From: Adenophora triphylla var. japonica
Taxonomy: Eukaryota; Streptophyta; Magnoliopsida; Asterales; Campanulaceae
Direction of reading: 5' to 3'
Length of the DNA stretch: 64,000 bases
Assembly (NCBI GenBank): GCA_022495995.1
Contig: JAFEMH010002321.1
Location: 124,001-188,000 of the forward strand
The notes beneath the pieces were generated by a model that did not search any database, was not told where the DNA came from, and worked only from the letters and a program-made list of their open reading frames with translations. Positions 44,276 to 56,696 of the stretch are shown piece by piece (within the stretch, counting starts at the first letter, position 1; every line of letters starts with the position of its first letter). Position numbers and translations under genes: made by a program.

Positions 44276-45747
44276 TGATGGATATATTTCTATACCCACT
44301 TCTTGTAATAAAACCCTCGCAAGTACGAGTGCCAACTTGTAGCAATATATTGTTGCAGGGGTCGAACCACAAGGACTCGGGTTGTTTGTTTTAGAACAAA
44401 GGTGCACAAGTAAACAAGTAAAGGACAATTGGGGGGGTTGGTTTTGGAAATAACAAATAACTACAAAGATCAATATTTAAAATTAGAGCTAGGGAAGACA
44501 AGTAAACAAAGAGTGCAAATTCAAATAGAGATTAAAACAATAATAAGAGAGGATTTCATGGATTGGATTTCAATTAATCACAAAATACTATGCCATTAAT
44601 TTAGAAAAATATATTAATTTCTATCTTGGGTTCAATCACTAAAATCAAGATTGGGACGGTAAGGCGGCCGAATTACAATCTATTATTTCCAAATCAATTA
44701 CTTTTCGCAAATCAAGTCCAAGCAATTAACAATGAAAGCTTTAAGCTTTAAAGATTTTATGAACCAAAACCCATGTGGTTTCAATCAAGATAACCCCATG
44801 GATTTCATCATCTAGCAAAATTCTAAGTCAAAATCCCCAAATCAATATAAGAAATTGACACTCAAAAAGTTAAAAGGGAGAAATTAGGAATCAACCATAA
44901 TTTAATCCAAGAAACTTTCATTAAAATAGCAAAGATGAACAAGACATAAATTAATTAGATGAAATAATTAATGGCATAGCAATAGTGACAAAATTACATC
45001 CAATCCATGAAATTAAGAGTTTAGCTACACATCTTAAACATTAAATAAACAAAACTAATTAATAAAAACATAAAACAAACTTATCTTGATGAAGAAATTA
45101 AAACTCCAAGTTTTCTCTCTCTAAGTTCTTGCCTCCTTTTTGTTCCCAAAATAACACATCCACCCTAAAATAAAATCACATCTTCATATTTATACCCAAG
45201 AGAGGCCAAGGCTGATAAATGCTGAGATTGGGCCAAAAGAATTAAAGCCCAACGAAAAAAATACAAAGAAGCCCAAGCAATGACCAAGACAGCGCTGGAA
45301 ATGGACTGGGCGCTGAGGCATGGGCGGTCGCTGAAGAGTCCATGGGCGGCCGTACAAGCTGAGCCGTGGAGCAAGGGCGATCGCCGAAGGGGAAGGGCGG
45401 CCACCGAAGCTGGGCCGAGACTCTTGGGCGGGCGCTGAAGAGGCCATGGGCAGCAGCCGTAGCTGGGCTGGCCAATGCCAATTTTCCTATTCTTCAATAA
45501 TTCCTTACAAACCCTTTCCATGGAAATTCCTAATAGGCCTTGCATTTCCAAAATGCCTCAAAAGTTCTCCAAAGTTTGCTCTGCTCCAAAATTTAATATT
45601 TTCTTCACATTCAACCACCCATTTTTCACCTTTTCAACCTGAAATTACAATAGCACTAACAAAATAATTAAACTACATTTTTACTCGGAAATTTTACAAT
45701 AAATAGAATTTAGAACATATAAAATGAATATGAAAACATATCCATCA
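44276..45747 (-). repeat. 3' LTR of an Athila-like gypsy element
   Basis: 1472 bp with terminal TGATGGATAT...ATATCCATCA, an unusually long 10-bp terminal inverted repeat. The polypurine tract TAGGTTTGGGGG is complementary to about 45751-45765, just outside its start. TATA (GTATAAATATG) is complementary to 45187-45197. A GC-rich dyad cluster lies 105-270 bp upstream of it. Short open frames on the minus strand inside are repeat artefacts. Confidence 0.8.
45310..45465. repeat. Three pairs of GGGCG-type dyads in the Athila-like LTR
   Basis: Words GGGCGGTCGC (45322), GGGCGGCCG (45344), GGGCGATCGCC (45375-45385, containing the perfect palindrome GGCGATCGCC), GGGCGGCCACC, GGGCGGGCGC (45426) and GGGCAGCAGCC. 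They form pairs about 20 bp apart, the pairs recurring every ~52-58 bp with shared CTGAAGAG and AAGCTG flanks. The word resembles the one in the copia leader at 16511-16691, though the elements are unrelated. Confidence 0.8.
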
Positions 45748-47223
45748 AATACCCCCAAACCTATCTTTTTCTCGTCCCCGAGTAAAATAAAACACAAATA
45801 TAATTAAAAACTACCCCATAATTCTAAAACTAAGATGACCAAGCAAAGCAAATAAAAATATATTTTTGGGTGTTGTTCACAATATAAAAAGTTTGCCACC
45901 ATCGGTATCAAAATTCTTTCCAAAATGCAATCAATTATATGCCAACATAAACATAAACTTACCATTGTACTAACACATACCAATTATGATTCTTTTTCAC
46001 CGTGAAGAGATGTGAGGGGGGATCATTGCCAACAAAGTAAGATACTTATTGGGTTCACTAAAGAAATATCCTAAATCAAGAATGATAATGCAAAAAGCAT
46101 AGAAAGGTTTTCATAAGCACTTTCACACAATTGTCAACACGCTTAATCCATATTGGGAACATGACTTAGGAAGTTATCTAGTTACATTAGAACCTCACTA
46201 CAATAAAGATTTCCACTCAAAATGTAGCATCACCATCTTCCTTTCATGGCCATTTCAACTTTGACAAATCAAGGGGAAAGTTAAACAACTAAGCACAAAT
46301 TAGTGTCTTCGTAGGTACAAGAAAGTTAACTCAATCTTGGTGTAGGAATCGGTACCAAGGATTTCATGATTCAAAACTTGACATTTCTTTGTGCTTTGAT
46401 CCTTGCCATTCCATGACTCTTCTTTACGAAGACACCTTTATTTTCTTTTTCTTTTTCTTTTCTATTTTTTTTGCAAAGATACTTGCCCCTTTTCAACATT
46501 ACAATCCCCACTTTCCTAAGTTGACCGCATAAGCCATGCCCAATATCTCATAAACTCTTGACTTGTTATTGACAATTGTGCAATCATGTTCTAGCTTTTC
46601 CGGATATGTAAAGTAATCCCATAAAGGTCACTTAAATTGGTGACCATAATCCCGTGCAAGCAAAGTGTTGTGGTGAAAAGAGAAGCAAAATAGGTAAGTT
46701 CTAATGCAACTCTACTTTTATAACTATGATGGCACATAAGATGCAAGAACCAAAAACAAACATATCACAACTTCACAAACCATGGGTGGCAACCCAACTA
46801 TAAAGTGAGCAACACAATTTTCAAATTCTTGACCTCACCAAAGGTTGCCTACGTCCCCAAAACAATGAGCGGACTACTCATTGAAATAGGCTCAGGTCAC
46901 CGTAGTTCAAACATTTCCCCTCAATAAATGAGAGGAAGACACAATTTGACTCGATTTTTTTTATAAACAAACAACTAAACAAAACATCCTGCACTACATG
47001 ATAAATATACTACCACCCTCAAACCTAAATAGTGCTATGTCCTCATGGCATGAAAACCAAAAGAAAGCAAAACTCAAAATTCGGGAGGGGAGGAGATGAA
47101 AAGCAAAAGACATGAAATAAAAGACGGGAAATTAAAAATGAAAAGCAAGTAAAGTCATACCATGTTGGAGTGTCTCCCAACTAGCGCTTTGGTTAAGGTC
47201 GTTAGCTCGACCGGATCCCCACT
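45748..47223 (-). other. 3' UTR of the Athila-like element
   Basis: No gene. The right end reads on the minus strand AACCAAAGCGCTAGTTGGGA, a phrase common just after the coding region of Athila-type elements. A CTTTTTCTTTT pyrimidine tract lies at 46440-46470. Otherwise it is A/T-rich. RT, RNase H and integrase are missing between protease and this UTR. Confidence 0.65.
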
Positions 47224-48275
47224 TCAATGGAGATTGGAGATGACCATCTTCTCTTTGGCCTTCGCTTTTCTCCCCTTTACCCATTTTGCACATTCACAGG
47301 CGCACATGCCCATCACTTTCCAAACAAAATCACCCTTTGATATAAGCTCGGGGGGAGCCCAAAAGATCTTTGTGGCCTTTTTCTTGGCCTTTAACTTCTT
47401 CTTCTTTTTCTTGGGGATCTCTCCCCCAAACCTATTCGAAGTCTTGGGCTTATCATACTCAACCCCCTCCTCTTCCTCAACACAATCAAAAGAATTGTTA
47501 TCCTGATCATGCATCTTAGCAAAGAATGAATCAGACATATCAATAAAACAACACTCCTCAATTTTATCACATGAATCCATATTTTTAGACTTTAGAGGGA
47601 AAAAAGATTTTATTAAAGACACCGACCCCTTGTGGGATCGGTCTACACATTCTCTTTCAATCTCACCATCATTCAATAATTTTTCAATCTCATCACCCTC
47701 TCTTTCAAATCTCCAAGTCTCCTCTACACACTCCTCAATTTCATCCACAAAATTACAAGCATTCTCATCATCTAGGGACCCATGCATGGCATTAAATACG
47801 GAAATTTCTATCCTCTCACTAGCCACGATCATTGACAAGGTTCCATTCCCCACATTTATGATTGTGTTGGTGGAGGCCATGAAAGGATGCCCAAGCAAGA
47901 TAGGCGTGTCCCAGCCACTTCCTTCACATTTTGGCATTTCAAGAACAACAAAGTCTACGGGGACTATGAGTGAGTTAACTTGAACTAAAACATCCTCCAC
48001 AATGCCCAAAGGTCTCTTGATAGAGCGATCGGCAAGTTGGAGAGCCATTGTGGTGGGTTTCAATTCGGGCAAACCCATCTCCACATACATGTAATGAGGT
48101 AACAAGTTGATGCTAGCACCAAGGTCTAACATAGCCTTCACCTCTTAAGTCCCCCAAAGTGATAGAGATAACAAAGCTCCCGGGGTCCTTAAATTTGGGT
48201 GGAAGGTTATGCCGTACCACGGCACTAGCATTTTCTCCCATTAACACCTTCTCATCTTTCCCATACTTGTGTTTC
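47224..48275 (-). pseudogene. Athila-like gag-protease C-terminal region
   Basis: 305 codons open from 48141 to 47224. The retroviral-type aspartic protease has LDLGASINLLPHYMYVEMGL; the usual DxGAS active site reads LDLGAS with Asp kept. LADRSIKRPLGIVEDVLVQV and DTPILLGHPFMAS follow. The rest is a long acidic then Lys-rich tail (GGEIPKKKKKKLKAKK). Upstream 48142-48275 continues (ITLGDL) but a stop precedes KAMLD. It is cut at 48276 by the next element. Because the protease runs straight into the 3' UTR, the element is a pol-less deletion form. Confidence 0.8.
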
Positions 48276-49355
48276 TGTAGTGATCCGTGAATTTTTCAAT
48301 ATCTTTGAGTCGCCACTTATTATTTATTTAGGAAAACAATAAGAAAAACCTTTTTGATTTTAAAAGAGATTTGAGGGTTCGGGGGTTAAGTTATGGAATG
48401 GGTAGGTCAAGGAGCATCCATTCCACCCGATCCGAAGATCGGTCTTGCCAATCAAGTATTATCAATCTTTTTAATTTAACAATAAAATAAAGGAACAAGA
48501 AAACCCTAATCAATTTCTTGATTAGGAATGTCGGATTGTATGCTTCGAGATCACCTCCATGAATTGAAGGGACTCTAGGCTAATTTTTTTGATGGGATTA
48601 CACCACTCTAAAAGCCAATAGAGAGAGATTGAGAAGAAGAGAGTAAAAGTATAGGAATTTACCTAGGATTTAAGGAGTATTTGATTTAGAACGTGGTTCT
48701 AAGGTGTCTTCTCGGTCGAGAATTGATTCGGACAGAGTTTGGACTCAATATGAGAGTCAAATCTTGATGCGAACAGAGCTTCGCCTCGGTCCTTGATTCG
48801 GGCTTTGATGTTTGTTGATCAACAAGGTTGATAAACAAACTTTAGGTGATTTTAGGGTGATTTTGTAGGAATCTTTCAGGGAGAGAAACCAACAAAATGT
48901 GTGTGTTGTGTGTTTTCGATCGTGGATCGGGGATCTTTCAATCTAAAACTCTTAGCCTGAAATACTGAAAGTCATCAGGTATTTATAGGGGTTTAAGAGG
49001 TAAAGGTGGAGAGGTAAAACACTTCTAGAAAGGTTCCAGAACTCAGATATGATTGGAGAACCGGATTGATAAGGTTTTATCAAGAAAAGAGTTTGAAACG
49101 GAGAAGGATTGTGATTCTGCACATCCTGTCGAGGGGTTGTCTCACGCGAGACACGTATGTCCCGTGCGAGACAACTAGTCGGTTGACTATTTTGTCCTCT
49201 TCAGTTATTCCGTTAGTCAGTTAGGTCCAAAACTAACGAGGTTAGTTAAAATCTTAACAAAATATGACGAAACTGATATGCTTTCATCAAAACATAAAAG
49301 AGAGACGAAGAGTAGTGTAATCATGTAATTATGAGTTCAGAATGGGGTGTCTACA
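48276..49355 (-). repeat. 3' LTR of the gag-only Tat element
   Basis: 1080 bp, TGTAG...CTACA. The polypurine tract GCCGAGGGGCTC is complementary to 49356-49367. TATA box CTATAAATA is complementary to 48980-48988. The dyads TGTCTC-ACGC-GAGACA (49138-49153) and TGTCCC-GTGC-GAGACA (49158-49173) lie about 150 bp upstream of it. GAGTCGCCAC near 48309 is the usual Tat LTR-end block. Confidence 0.85.
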
Positions 49356-49639
49356 GAGCCCCTCGGCGACAGGTCTTATGGAAGAAGTCATGTCGTCGAT
49401 AGAAAAGACATCATTCTGAACATTGGGATGGTCGTGTCGCATGGCTGCCTACGTATCTCTAAGAGAGAATCAGACCAAACGTAGTTCGACTCCAAAACAC
49501 TAAAAAGGCTATTTTAGGTATTTTGAAAAGCATTTTTTTTTTGAAAATCGAAGAGAGATTTTTTTTTTGAAAAGGTAAAATCATACTGAGGAATCAAAGA
49601 CTTGACCCAATTCTGAAGATACCCAGTTTGTTGATGAAG

Positions 49640-49910
49640 TTGTTGAAGTGCGTCGTCCGAGGTTACTGACGTTGTCATTATTGCCGAGGTCACGGACTTT
49701 GTTGTCGTTGCTGCCGTCGCAGACTTTGCTGATGCTGAGATCACAGACTTGAAATTTGTTGCCGTCACAGACTTTGAAGTTGTTGCCGAGGTCACGGACT
49801 TGATGTTTTGCTGCAGTCACAGACTTTGTTGATGTTGCCGAGGTCACAGACTTGAGGTTGCTGCCATCACAGACTTTGAAGTTGTTACCAGGTCACGGAC
49901 TTGAAGTTAT
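49640..49910 (-). repeat. ~30-bp minisatellite in the Tat 3' region
   Basis: About nine copies of a unit around GTTGCCGAGGTCACGGACTT, with period about 27-33 bp and A/G variants (CACAGACTT, CACGGACTT). It lies about 300 bp inside the 3' LTR. Apparent Ser/Thr/Val-rich frames are products of the repeat. Confidence 0.85.
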
Positions 49911-51810
49911 CGGCTGAGGTGGAGGTTCTGTCGGCCCCTGTAATGCAAGGATATATGCATAATGGTCTCGAATAGATCCGAAAGATTCTTACCTTTCTGT
50001 ACCTGTCAGCACATAAAGATTCCAAGTAGATTTTTTAGATTTTAGTTGTTTAACTGGACTTACGTGGTGGTGCTCACGTCTGTTCGTGTAAATGGCCAGT
50101 CGGTCATTTTGGTGGTGAGTTCATGTATGAGTATATGGTATATGAAAATGTAGGGACATTTGTGTGGATTTATTTTTGAGATGGGTAAACTGTATGAGTG
50201 AACTTGTGTTTGACAAGTTGGGACCAAATCAGGTTTTGCAGAATCTGTTGCTAGTCAGCGAGGCTGTACTGTTTCTTCCTTGTTGTAGAATTTCGATGAG
50301 TAACCTTGTGTGAACACATCTAGGCCTGTTGCGAATCTTCATTCTTAATTCTCCCTTGAATCGTGTCTCTAGGAGGCAAACGACTACTAATCTATTGACT
50401 GTCGTAATGGCTTTATGTCCAAGGCCCTTTGTTGTCTCAAGCCCCAAGTTGCTTGAATGTGGTAGATGACTTTGTGAACAGGCTTGTGGGTCTGCTTTCT
50501 TGATTTGAAGACGATTGAAGAAGACTCTCCTTGTTGATTTTATTTGAAAAAGATCGAATAACGTTCGATGAAGAAGGTTGAAGAAATGTCTCCCTTTTTC
50601 CTTTGATTTTTTTTTCTTAGTGACGCACCCTGATTTTTGCCTAGACCGCCCTTTCGGGTTTTCAATCTAGCGGGCGTCTCTTTTGCGTCCTTTTTTTCCA
50701 TTTTTTTTTAAAGTAGTATGTTAACTCGAAGAGAACTCAGAGGAGAGAATCTTATTTGAGGAGAAGGAAATGAGATCTCAAGTTAGTTGAGGAGAGACGG
50801 ACTATATTTTTTGGAAGGTGATCCAAGCATTGACTCTTTTGGAGAAGTGTATTCTCTAATGATGAGAGTGAGAAGCAAAGAGGAAAGCTCCTAATGCAGA
50901 TTTGATTATTTTGAAGAGTTGAAGTAGAGATTGACTGGGAGAGGAAAGGTTAGGAAGCCCCAGTTTTGATGCTTGAATTTCAAGAGTGTGTATGAGAGTG
51001 GCTAACAGGAAGCCCCTAGACTCAACAAGAAATGCTAGTTGGCTCAAAGATCTAGAAAAGTTGTTCTACCTTTTAATGAACCGTGCATCATCTTGAAATT
51101 TCTAAATAAGTTTGAGAAGGAAGCCAATCGTTAGTATGACTTAAGGGTAAACATTTGATCTTGATACTGAAAGTCTTCTTCACTTGATGTAGGAGGATAA
51201 TTGAGGAATCCTCTTTTCTTTTGTTGGTATCACTTGACTCTTCTTCTTTGTGGGAGAGTCCTTCATGCATTGAAGTTTCACCTTTGTCGTGGGGGTGATG
51301 AAAGCTTGAGAGTTTTTTTTTTTGTACTCTCAAAGCTTTGAATTGAGTAGCCCCACTCTTCTTGGGATGAAGGTTGATAGCAGCACCTTTGGCTTTCTTC
51401 TTTTGTTGACCTTTGACTTTCAGTAGGGTAATGTTTAGCCCTTAAGCCTCCTAAGGATAACTTTCTTCTTAAACTCGCTTAGAAGTCTCTATTTTTGTGA
51501 TGATTTTTGGGGAATGGAGGGTCCATTATTTTGTTATGAATTAAATGATACTCACAAGGTAGAATAACCTTAGGGAAAGTGTTTAGGAAAAGAAAATTAC
51601 TTTGATTACTTGGAGAAATTGAAAAACAGACTCGATAGTTTAGATGACACAAACTAGAGGAGGTGAGAAGTACAAGAAAGACAGAACGACTCTTCGAGTT
51701 CATACTTGGAAATTAAAAACCTAATCTACTTCTATCAAAGGAGAAAGGGAGAGGATAGTTGTAGCCCCAAAGTGGTAAGTGCAGCTTTTCTTCTCGGAGC
51801 TTCATCTTCT
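49911..51810 (-). other. Long non-coding 3' region of the gag-only element
   Basis: No convincing gene in 1.9 kb. Complement of 50639-50668 reads GAAAACCCGAAAGGGCGGTC then TAGGC, the same phrase as in the 3' UTR of the plus-strand Tat element at 63320-63460. A 14-base T-run at 50601 and other T-rich blocks occur. Confidence 0.65.
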
Positions 51811-53166
51811 TCATGGAGTACGAGGGAGAGGATTGGTGATGACGTTGGGTCGTTCTAGCTCTCCATTGTCAAAGAGGTCTTGGATGATGTCCTTCAAGTG
51901 GTGGCAAGTGTTGGTGTCGTGGTCGGTGAAATTGTGGTATTTGCAGAATAAGTGATGAGCATGGTTAGGACCCATATCCTTAGGAGGACCACCTTCTCTT
52001 GGTTTGATCTTTTCATTCTTGACAAGTACATCGAAGAGTTCTTATTGAGTGATTCCTTCAATTTTGTTGTAGTGCCTCTTTTTCTTTTCAGGAGAAGGAA
52101 CAGCAGAATACTTGTCGGCGTTGGGGCGATTGAATGCAATAGCGTTGACTGAAGCATCCTTACTTGTGGTGGTTTTGTTGAAGCGGAAAGTGCTTTCCTT
52201 CTTTTTGCTTTTTAGGAAGTCATCAATCCTAATTTCGAACTCGTGGAGTTCATTGAAACTAGGAAAGTAGTTACCGGCGAGCTTCTCTTAAAATTCATCA
52301 CGGAGGCATTGAAGGAAGATGTGGATTTGCTCTTTGAGAGTAGGCCTTTCGACAATTTCGGTAAGTTTGAGTCTCCATCTTCTAGCAAATTCAGCAAAGG
52401 ACTCATTGGCATGTTGCTTGGTTTGTTCAAGATCCCTCCTAGTAGGGCGGTAAGTGGAGTTGTCTTCAAACTGCCTTTGGAAGACTAAACATGCGGATGA
52501 CCAATCAAGCCTTGTAGTCGTAGGAAGAGACATGTACCAATCCCTTGCAGCACCTTCCAAGGTTTGAGGAAAGCATTGGGCCAAGATTGTGTTATCAATG
52601 CCCATTGGAAGCATGGCCCAAGTGTAGGTCTCAACTTGAGCTCGAGGACAGGTAGTACCATTGAACTTGGCAATATCGGGTGTCTTGTACTTGCGAGGAA
52701 ACTTGGTGATGGATTGTTGAAGAGTATCGGGATCAAATGGAACGAATGACCCTTTTGAAGTGTCAAGGGTTGCAAGTTTCTTCTCGAGGTAGTTCTTAGT
52801 AACATGGTCACCAAGTTTAGTAGTTTTACCAATGCCTTCTTTCTTAGTCATAGCACTTTTGGAGATGTGTTCCTCATCATCGGAGGAAGAGGATGAATCA
52901 GATTCTTCCTTTTTCTTGCATGACTTCTTGGTTTTTCTATTCATTTTGGTGTAGGATTCCTCTTCATCGAAGGAGGATTCCACTTTCTGCTTTTGTTTTC
53001 TTTCTTTCTTGACTTTCAAATCGTTGAGTTCTTTCATGAGGGCGGCCATTTGGGCGTTTTGCTCATCAATTTGCTTACTTTGTTCATCCAACCTAAGCAT
53101 GGCTTCGATGAGTTGGGCCTTGGGTTCGTTGAATTCGGCCTCGATGGTAGGAGGAGAAGCAGACAT
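51811..53166 (-). pseudogene. Tat gag
   Basis: Starts at ATG 53166 (MSASPPTIEAEFNEPKAQLI). An N-terminal coiled coil (LDEQSKQIDEQNAQMAALMK) and a basic then Ser/acidic linker precede the capsid core: IAKFNGTTCPRAQVETY, FPQTLEGAARDWYMSLP and ESFAEFARRWRLKLTEI. A stop at 52288-52290 follows LRDEF. The frame continues through RPNADKYSAVPSPEKKKRHY, another stop near 52050, and the zinc-like CKYHNFTDHDTNTCHHLKDI (near 51920), ending at 51811. Two nonsense codons are the only breaks seen. Confidence 0.85.
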
Positions 53167-53259
53167 CGTGTCGAGCTTTGGCGAAGAACCTAGACGTGTA
53201 GCAACCGTGTCAAACCATGATCGAGTCCCAACAAGTCGGCTAAATAGGGTTTATGAAGT
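53167..53259 (-). other. Leader remnant of the gag-only element
   Basis: 93 bp between the gag ATG and the plus-strand Tat LTR. No primer site recognised, so the leader is cut by the insertion. Confidence 0.5.
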
Positions 53260-54995
53260 GTAAGTACCCAAATCTGGCTCATGCCTTCCGGTTAAAATTA
53301 CCGGCAATTTCGGTAAGTTTCCCGGTAATTCCCCGGACCTTTCTGGTGTTCCAGAAATATTCCGGAACTGTTCCAAATTAATTATGGACTGAAAGGGAAG
53401 CTTCCCAATTAAGAAACACGTTTTTCTTAATTGGGAGGAAGCTTCTAGATATTGCCACCTTGCATGGTTCTAGAAATGCTGAGTCACAAGGGATAATGCC
53501 GCACGGCTGCATTAGCTCGAGGTCCCTAGCCGCACGGCTTCATTGGCGATTTCCAGACTGCCTATAAATAGAGCCCTCCTCTACCCATTTTAATCACCAA
53601 CAAAAGAGCATAATACTCTCATAATACGAAGAAGATCCCCCAAGGAGCTGCTGGAAGTCCAAGAAGGTGAAGAAGAAGGCCAAGAAGCTACCTCCCTCCT
53701 CCTTGAAGATCTCAAGATCAAGTCCTCCTCCTAGCTCCGTCCAAAGAAGAAAAGGAAGCCATTGGTAACCTCGCACACCCTAACCTTGCATCTTAAATTG
53801 CTATATGTGATTCTACTTGCTCATTGCATTCATACATTGCATTTATCTTGCTTGGGACTTGGTAGTTTATCATAAAGATCATATCTTTATCCCCCTTTCC
53901 CCCTTTGCATGCATTAGGCATCCTTTGCCATTAAAGATGTAATCTTTGAATGAAAGGTGCATCCTTTGCACCTAAAAACCCCATTTTTAAATAAAAACAT
54001 CATCTTCATGCATCCTTTGCATGTAAAAATTCAATCTTTACAATAAAAATGCATCCTTTGCATTCAAATCCTTTTTCAAGCATCCTTTGCATTAAAGATC
54101 ATGTCTTTATCCTAAATCAAGCATCCTATGCTTTTCAAAATACAATCTTCATGCATCCTTTGCATATTCAAATTCCAATTTCTTCACAAAAATGCATCAT
54201 TTGCATAAAAATCATGTCTTTATGCATCCTTTGCAAATAAAGATCATTTCTTTAAATCAAAATGCATCCTTTGCAACCCAAAAATGTCATCTTTTCATTA
54301 AAAATGTCATTTTTACATGCATTCCCCCATTCCCCCATTAGCAACCTTGGAACGGACCGGTGTAAAAGATCCTATCTTTACATCGTTCCTTCCATAAAGG
54401 TTACATAATTTCTTTAGAAAGGGACACCCTTGAACCCTATATCTCCGATTATCACTTAAGATGAGTATGAAGCATCCATACGAGCTCGACCGTCTTAAAG
54501 TGTAGGATTGATGGGCTAAAGACCCTCCTTTTCTAAAGAACCTCATCTTTGACTATAAAGAGAGTCATTCTCTTGATCACGCATGTCCCGAGGTTAAAAA
54601 TGCCATGATCACAAGTCCAAGATGAGGACGGGATCATAATCCCGAATACATAAAATCCAAGAAATCCAGAGCGACAACCAACAAATGGTTTGTACGTCCG
54701 GAAGACGACTTGGGACATTCCCTCCCTTATTTTCAAACACATGCACACAAGAAAGCACGCAAGCAAGCACGATTAATGGGATCTTGGGAGACTTGCTCCG
54801 GCAAGGCACCTTGGGTGAACGACGATCCGTTCTTCCCAAGGGGTAACTTAACCTCCGAACCCATAAAAACCCTTTTTTTCAAAGTTTTGAGGTAATCAAA
54901 ATGGCGTGGCGACTCCGTTTTTTAAATTAAACCGGATGTCTTCAAACTCGCGTGAATTTCCAAAACAAACACAAAATTTTGGGCACACATTCACA
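53260..54995 (+). repeat. 5' LTR of the plus-strand Tat element
   Basis: 1736 bp, TGTAAGTACCCAAATCTGG...ATTCACA. TATA box CTATAAATA at 53562-53570. GCCG-CA-CGGC dyads at 53498-53507 and 53529-53538, the nearer 24 bp upstream. After the TATA come a CT-rich start, a TGCATCCTTTGCA repeat field and the GGCGTGGCGACTCCG block near 54905. Same family as the solo LTR at 59369-61489. Confidence 0.9.
53920..54290 (+). repeat. TGCATCCTTTGCA word field in the LTR
   Basis: About ten copies of TGCATCCTTTGCA or close variants (near 53930, 53957, 54006, 54048, 54077, 54119, 54152, 54190, 54220 and 54263), with irregular 25-50 bp spacing and A/T-rich filler. The word has TGCA at both ends. A looser version occurs at 60470-60800 in the sister LTR. 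Confidence 0.8.
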
Positions 54996-54998
54996 GTT

Positions 54999-55016
54999 TG
55001 GCGACTCTGCTGAGGA
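54999..55016 (+). promoter_or_regulatory. Primer binding site of the Tat element
   Basis: TGGCGACTCTGCTGAGGA starts four bases after the LTR end. Tat/Ogre-type elements commonly carry such a site, usually assigned to an arginine tRNA. One base (A for G in the expected TGGGGA) deviates. Confidence 0.75.
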
Positions 55017-56696
55017 TATCCCAAAGGAGAAAAGCTTTATTTTCAAAACAAAAAATCGATACTCGGTATATAGGTGGAAACCACTTGCCCTTCCTGTATA
55101 CTCCCTGATGTGGGAGTTGGGATAACCGGTGGTTTAACAATCCCACGTACCAGTATCCTTTTTTTGAAAAAATTTTGAAAAAAAAAATAAAAGAAAGCTT
55201 TTCCCTTTGAGCGGGTTAGACTCCTGTCGCTGATTTCATTAATCGTGTTTGCTTTCTTTACCTTGCATTGCATCATTTGCATCTTGAAATCTGTGCATAC
55301 TTTGAACGGGAAACAACCCGAAAAATAGCAAAAGGAGTGGAACCTGGAAAATTGATCCATGCAGTCGTACGGCTCAATCCTCCTTGGATTCTTACCGGGC
55401 GACCTCAGTGCCAATTCCACCAGGAAAAATCATGGTTAATCTGGCAGTCCTAGCAGCTTGGGGCTATTCAGCTCCATGACTGATTGGGGCTCCCAGAAAA
55501 TTTGCGTGCTTACGTGTTGCATTTTCCCCGTCCCGAAAATCATTCCTTTAAAACACATTCTGAAAATCTCTGTTTTAACTCAAAAAGGAACATTTTTAGG
55601 AGACCGCACACTACGCGCACCTGATATATCCTGTACACTTTGCACGCACGTCCTTCAAACCCGAGGTGGTTCCAAACTCACGGACAACCTTACGATGCTC
55701 CCGGGCGCGCACGGAATCATCCCAACCTCCCCATGGCGGCCGGTGTCGACCAATGCACGGTCCAGGTGTCACACGTTTCAAAAAACCGTGACTTTTTGGT
55801 TGGTTTTTGGTCTAGTCCGTGTCATATAGCCCAGTTGCATACCCTCGTAAAGGTCAAGCCTTAGTTCATAACAGAGGAGGAACTCTGCCAAAATTCCGAC
55901 AAGGAGAAATTGGCGAGATCTCGACTCCGACATTGACTATTGACCTTGACCTGCACGGAATGCGTAAGAGTCAAGACCGAGTCTTTGCCAACAAATCAAA
56001 AGATCTTTCGCTCAAAGCGAAGCTCTACCAAAATTCCGACAAGGAAAAATTGGCAAGATCTTGACCCGGCATTGACTTCGATTCTAACTCACGCCCGGCG
56101 TATGCAACAAAGTTCAATGTGACACTGTGTCATCCGGCTTTTGCCGCCCGACCCATGCCTATTATCTTCTCGGACATTACCGAAAGTCAAAACGTCAAGG
56201 CAGAAAGATGAGACTTTCCCGGTATTGCCTTGACTATAATCCACATCGCTCGTGCGTTGAAAGGTCCTATGACCCGCTAGACCCGTTAGGAGCGTTCTTT
56301 ACTCTCGGTCGGTGGGATCCGCGTGCCCTATAGGACCCTCGCCCGGGGCTGTCCACCCTGGGAGGTCGAAATACAGGTGGAATACGAGGGGCTTATAGAC
56401 GTAGTGACGGAACCCACTGATCCAGGATCTAGAGTAGTTGCGAAAAAGAAGGGCAAATCCCCTTTTCCAACCAAATAGATATTAATAAAAGACATTGTTT
56501 TAAGTAAACTGGAAGATTCTAATTTGCATATTGCCTGAGCCTTCAGCCTAAACACCTACCCCGAGTCTAAACCTTTCCTATCCCTTTCCCGCAGCGAGAA
56601 AGAAGTGGGTGAGAACATCGGGTCAGCAACTTGTTAGCGCAGAATCCTCAGACAGTTCGCCAGAATCCTCAGTTTTGCCAGCTTTCCAGTGTCAAA
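55017..56696 (+). other. Long leader of the Tat element
   Basis: 1.7 kb without a convincing gene. A ~60-bp block (CCAAAATTCCGACAAGGA and flanks) is duplicated at about 55886 and 56028. Scattered short frames have no recognisable domain. Gag, expected here or just after, is not recognised. Confidence 0.6.

Larger units (their letters stand above)
48276..53259 (-). mobile_element. Tat-like gag-only element, minus strand
   Basis: 3' LTR 48276-49355, polypurine tract, long non-coding region, gag 51811-53166 and a short leader up to 53259, where a plus-strand Tat LTR begins. No RT, RNase H or integrase is found. The plan resembles the pol-less gag elements called TR-GAG in plants. Its 5' LTR must lie beyond the plus-strand element. 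Confidence 0.75.

Noticed and set aside
45165..45551. Three minus-strand ORFs with Ala/Pro/Ser-rich peptides
   Set aside because: They arise from the GGGCG dyad array and its flanks inside an LTR, with no domain.
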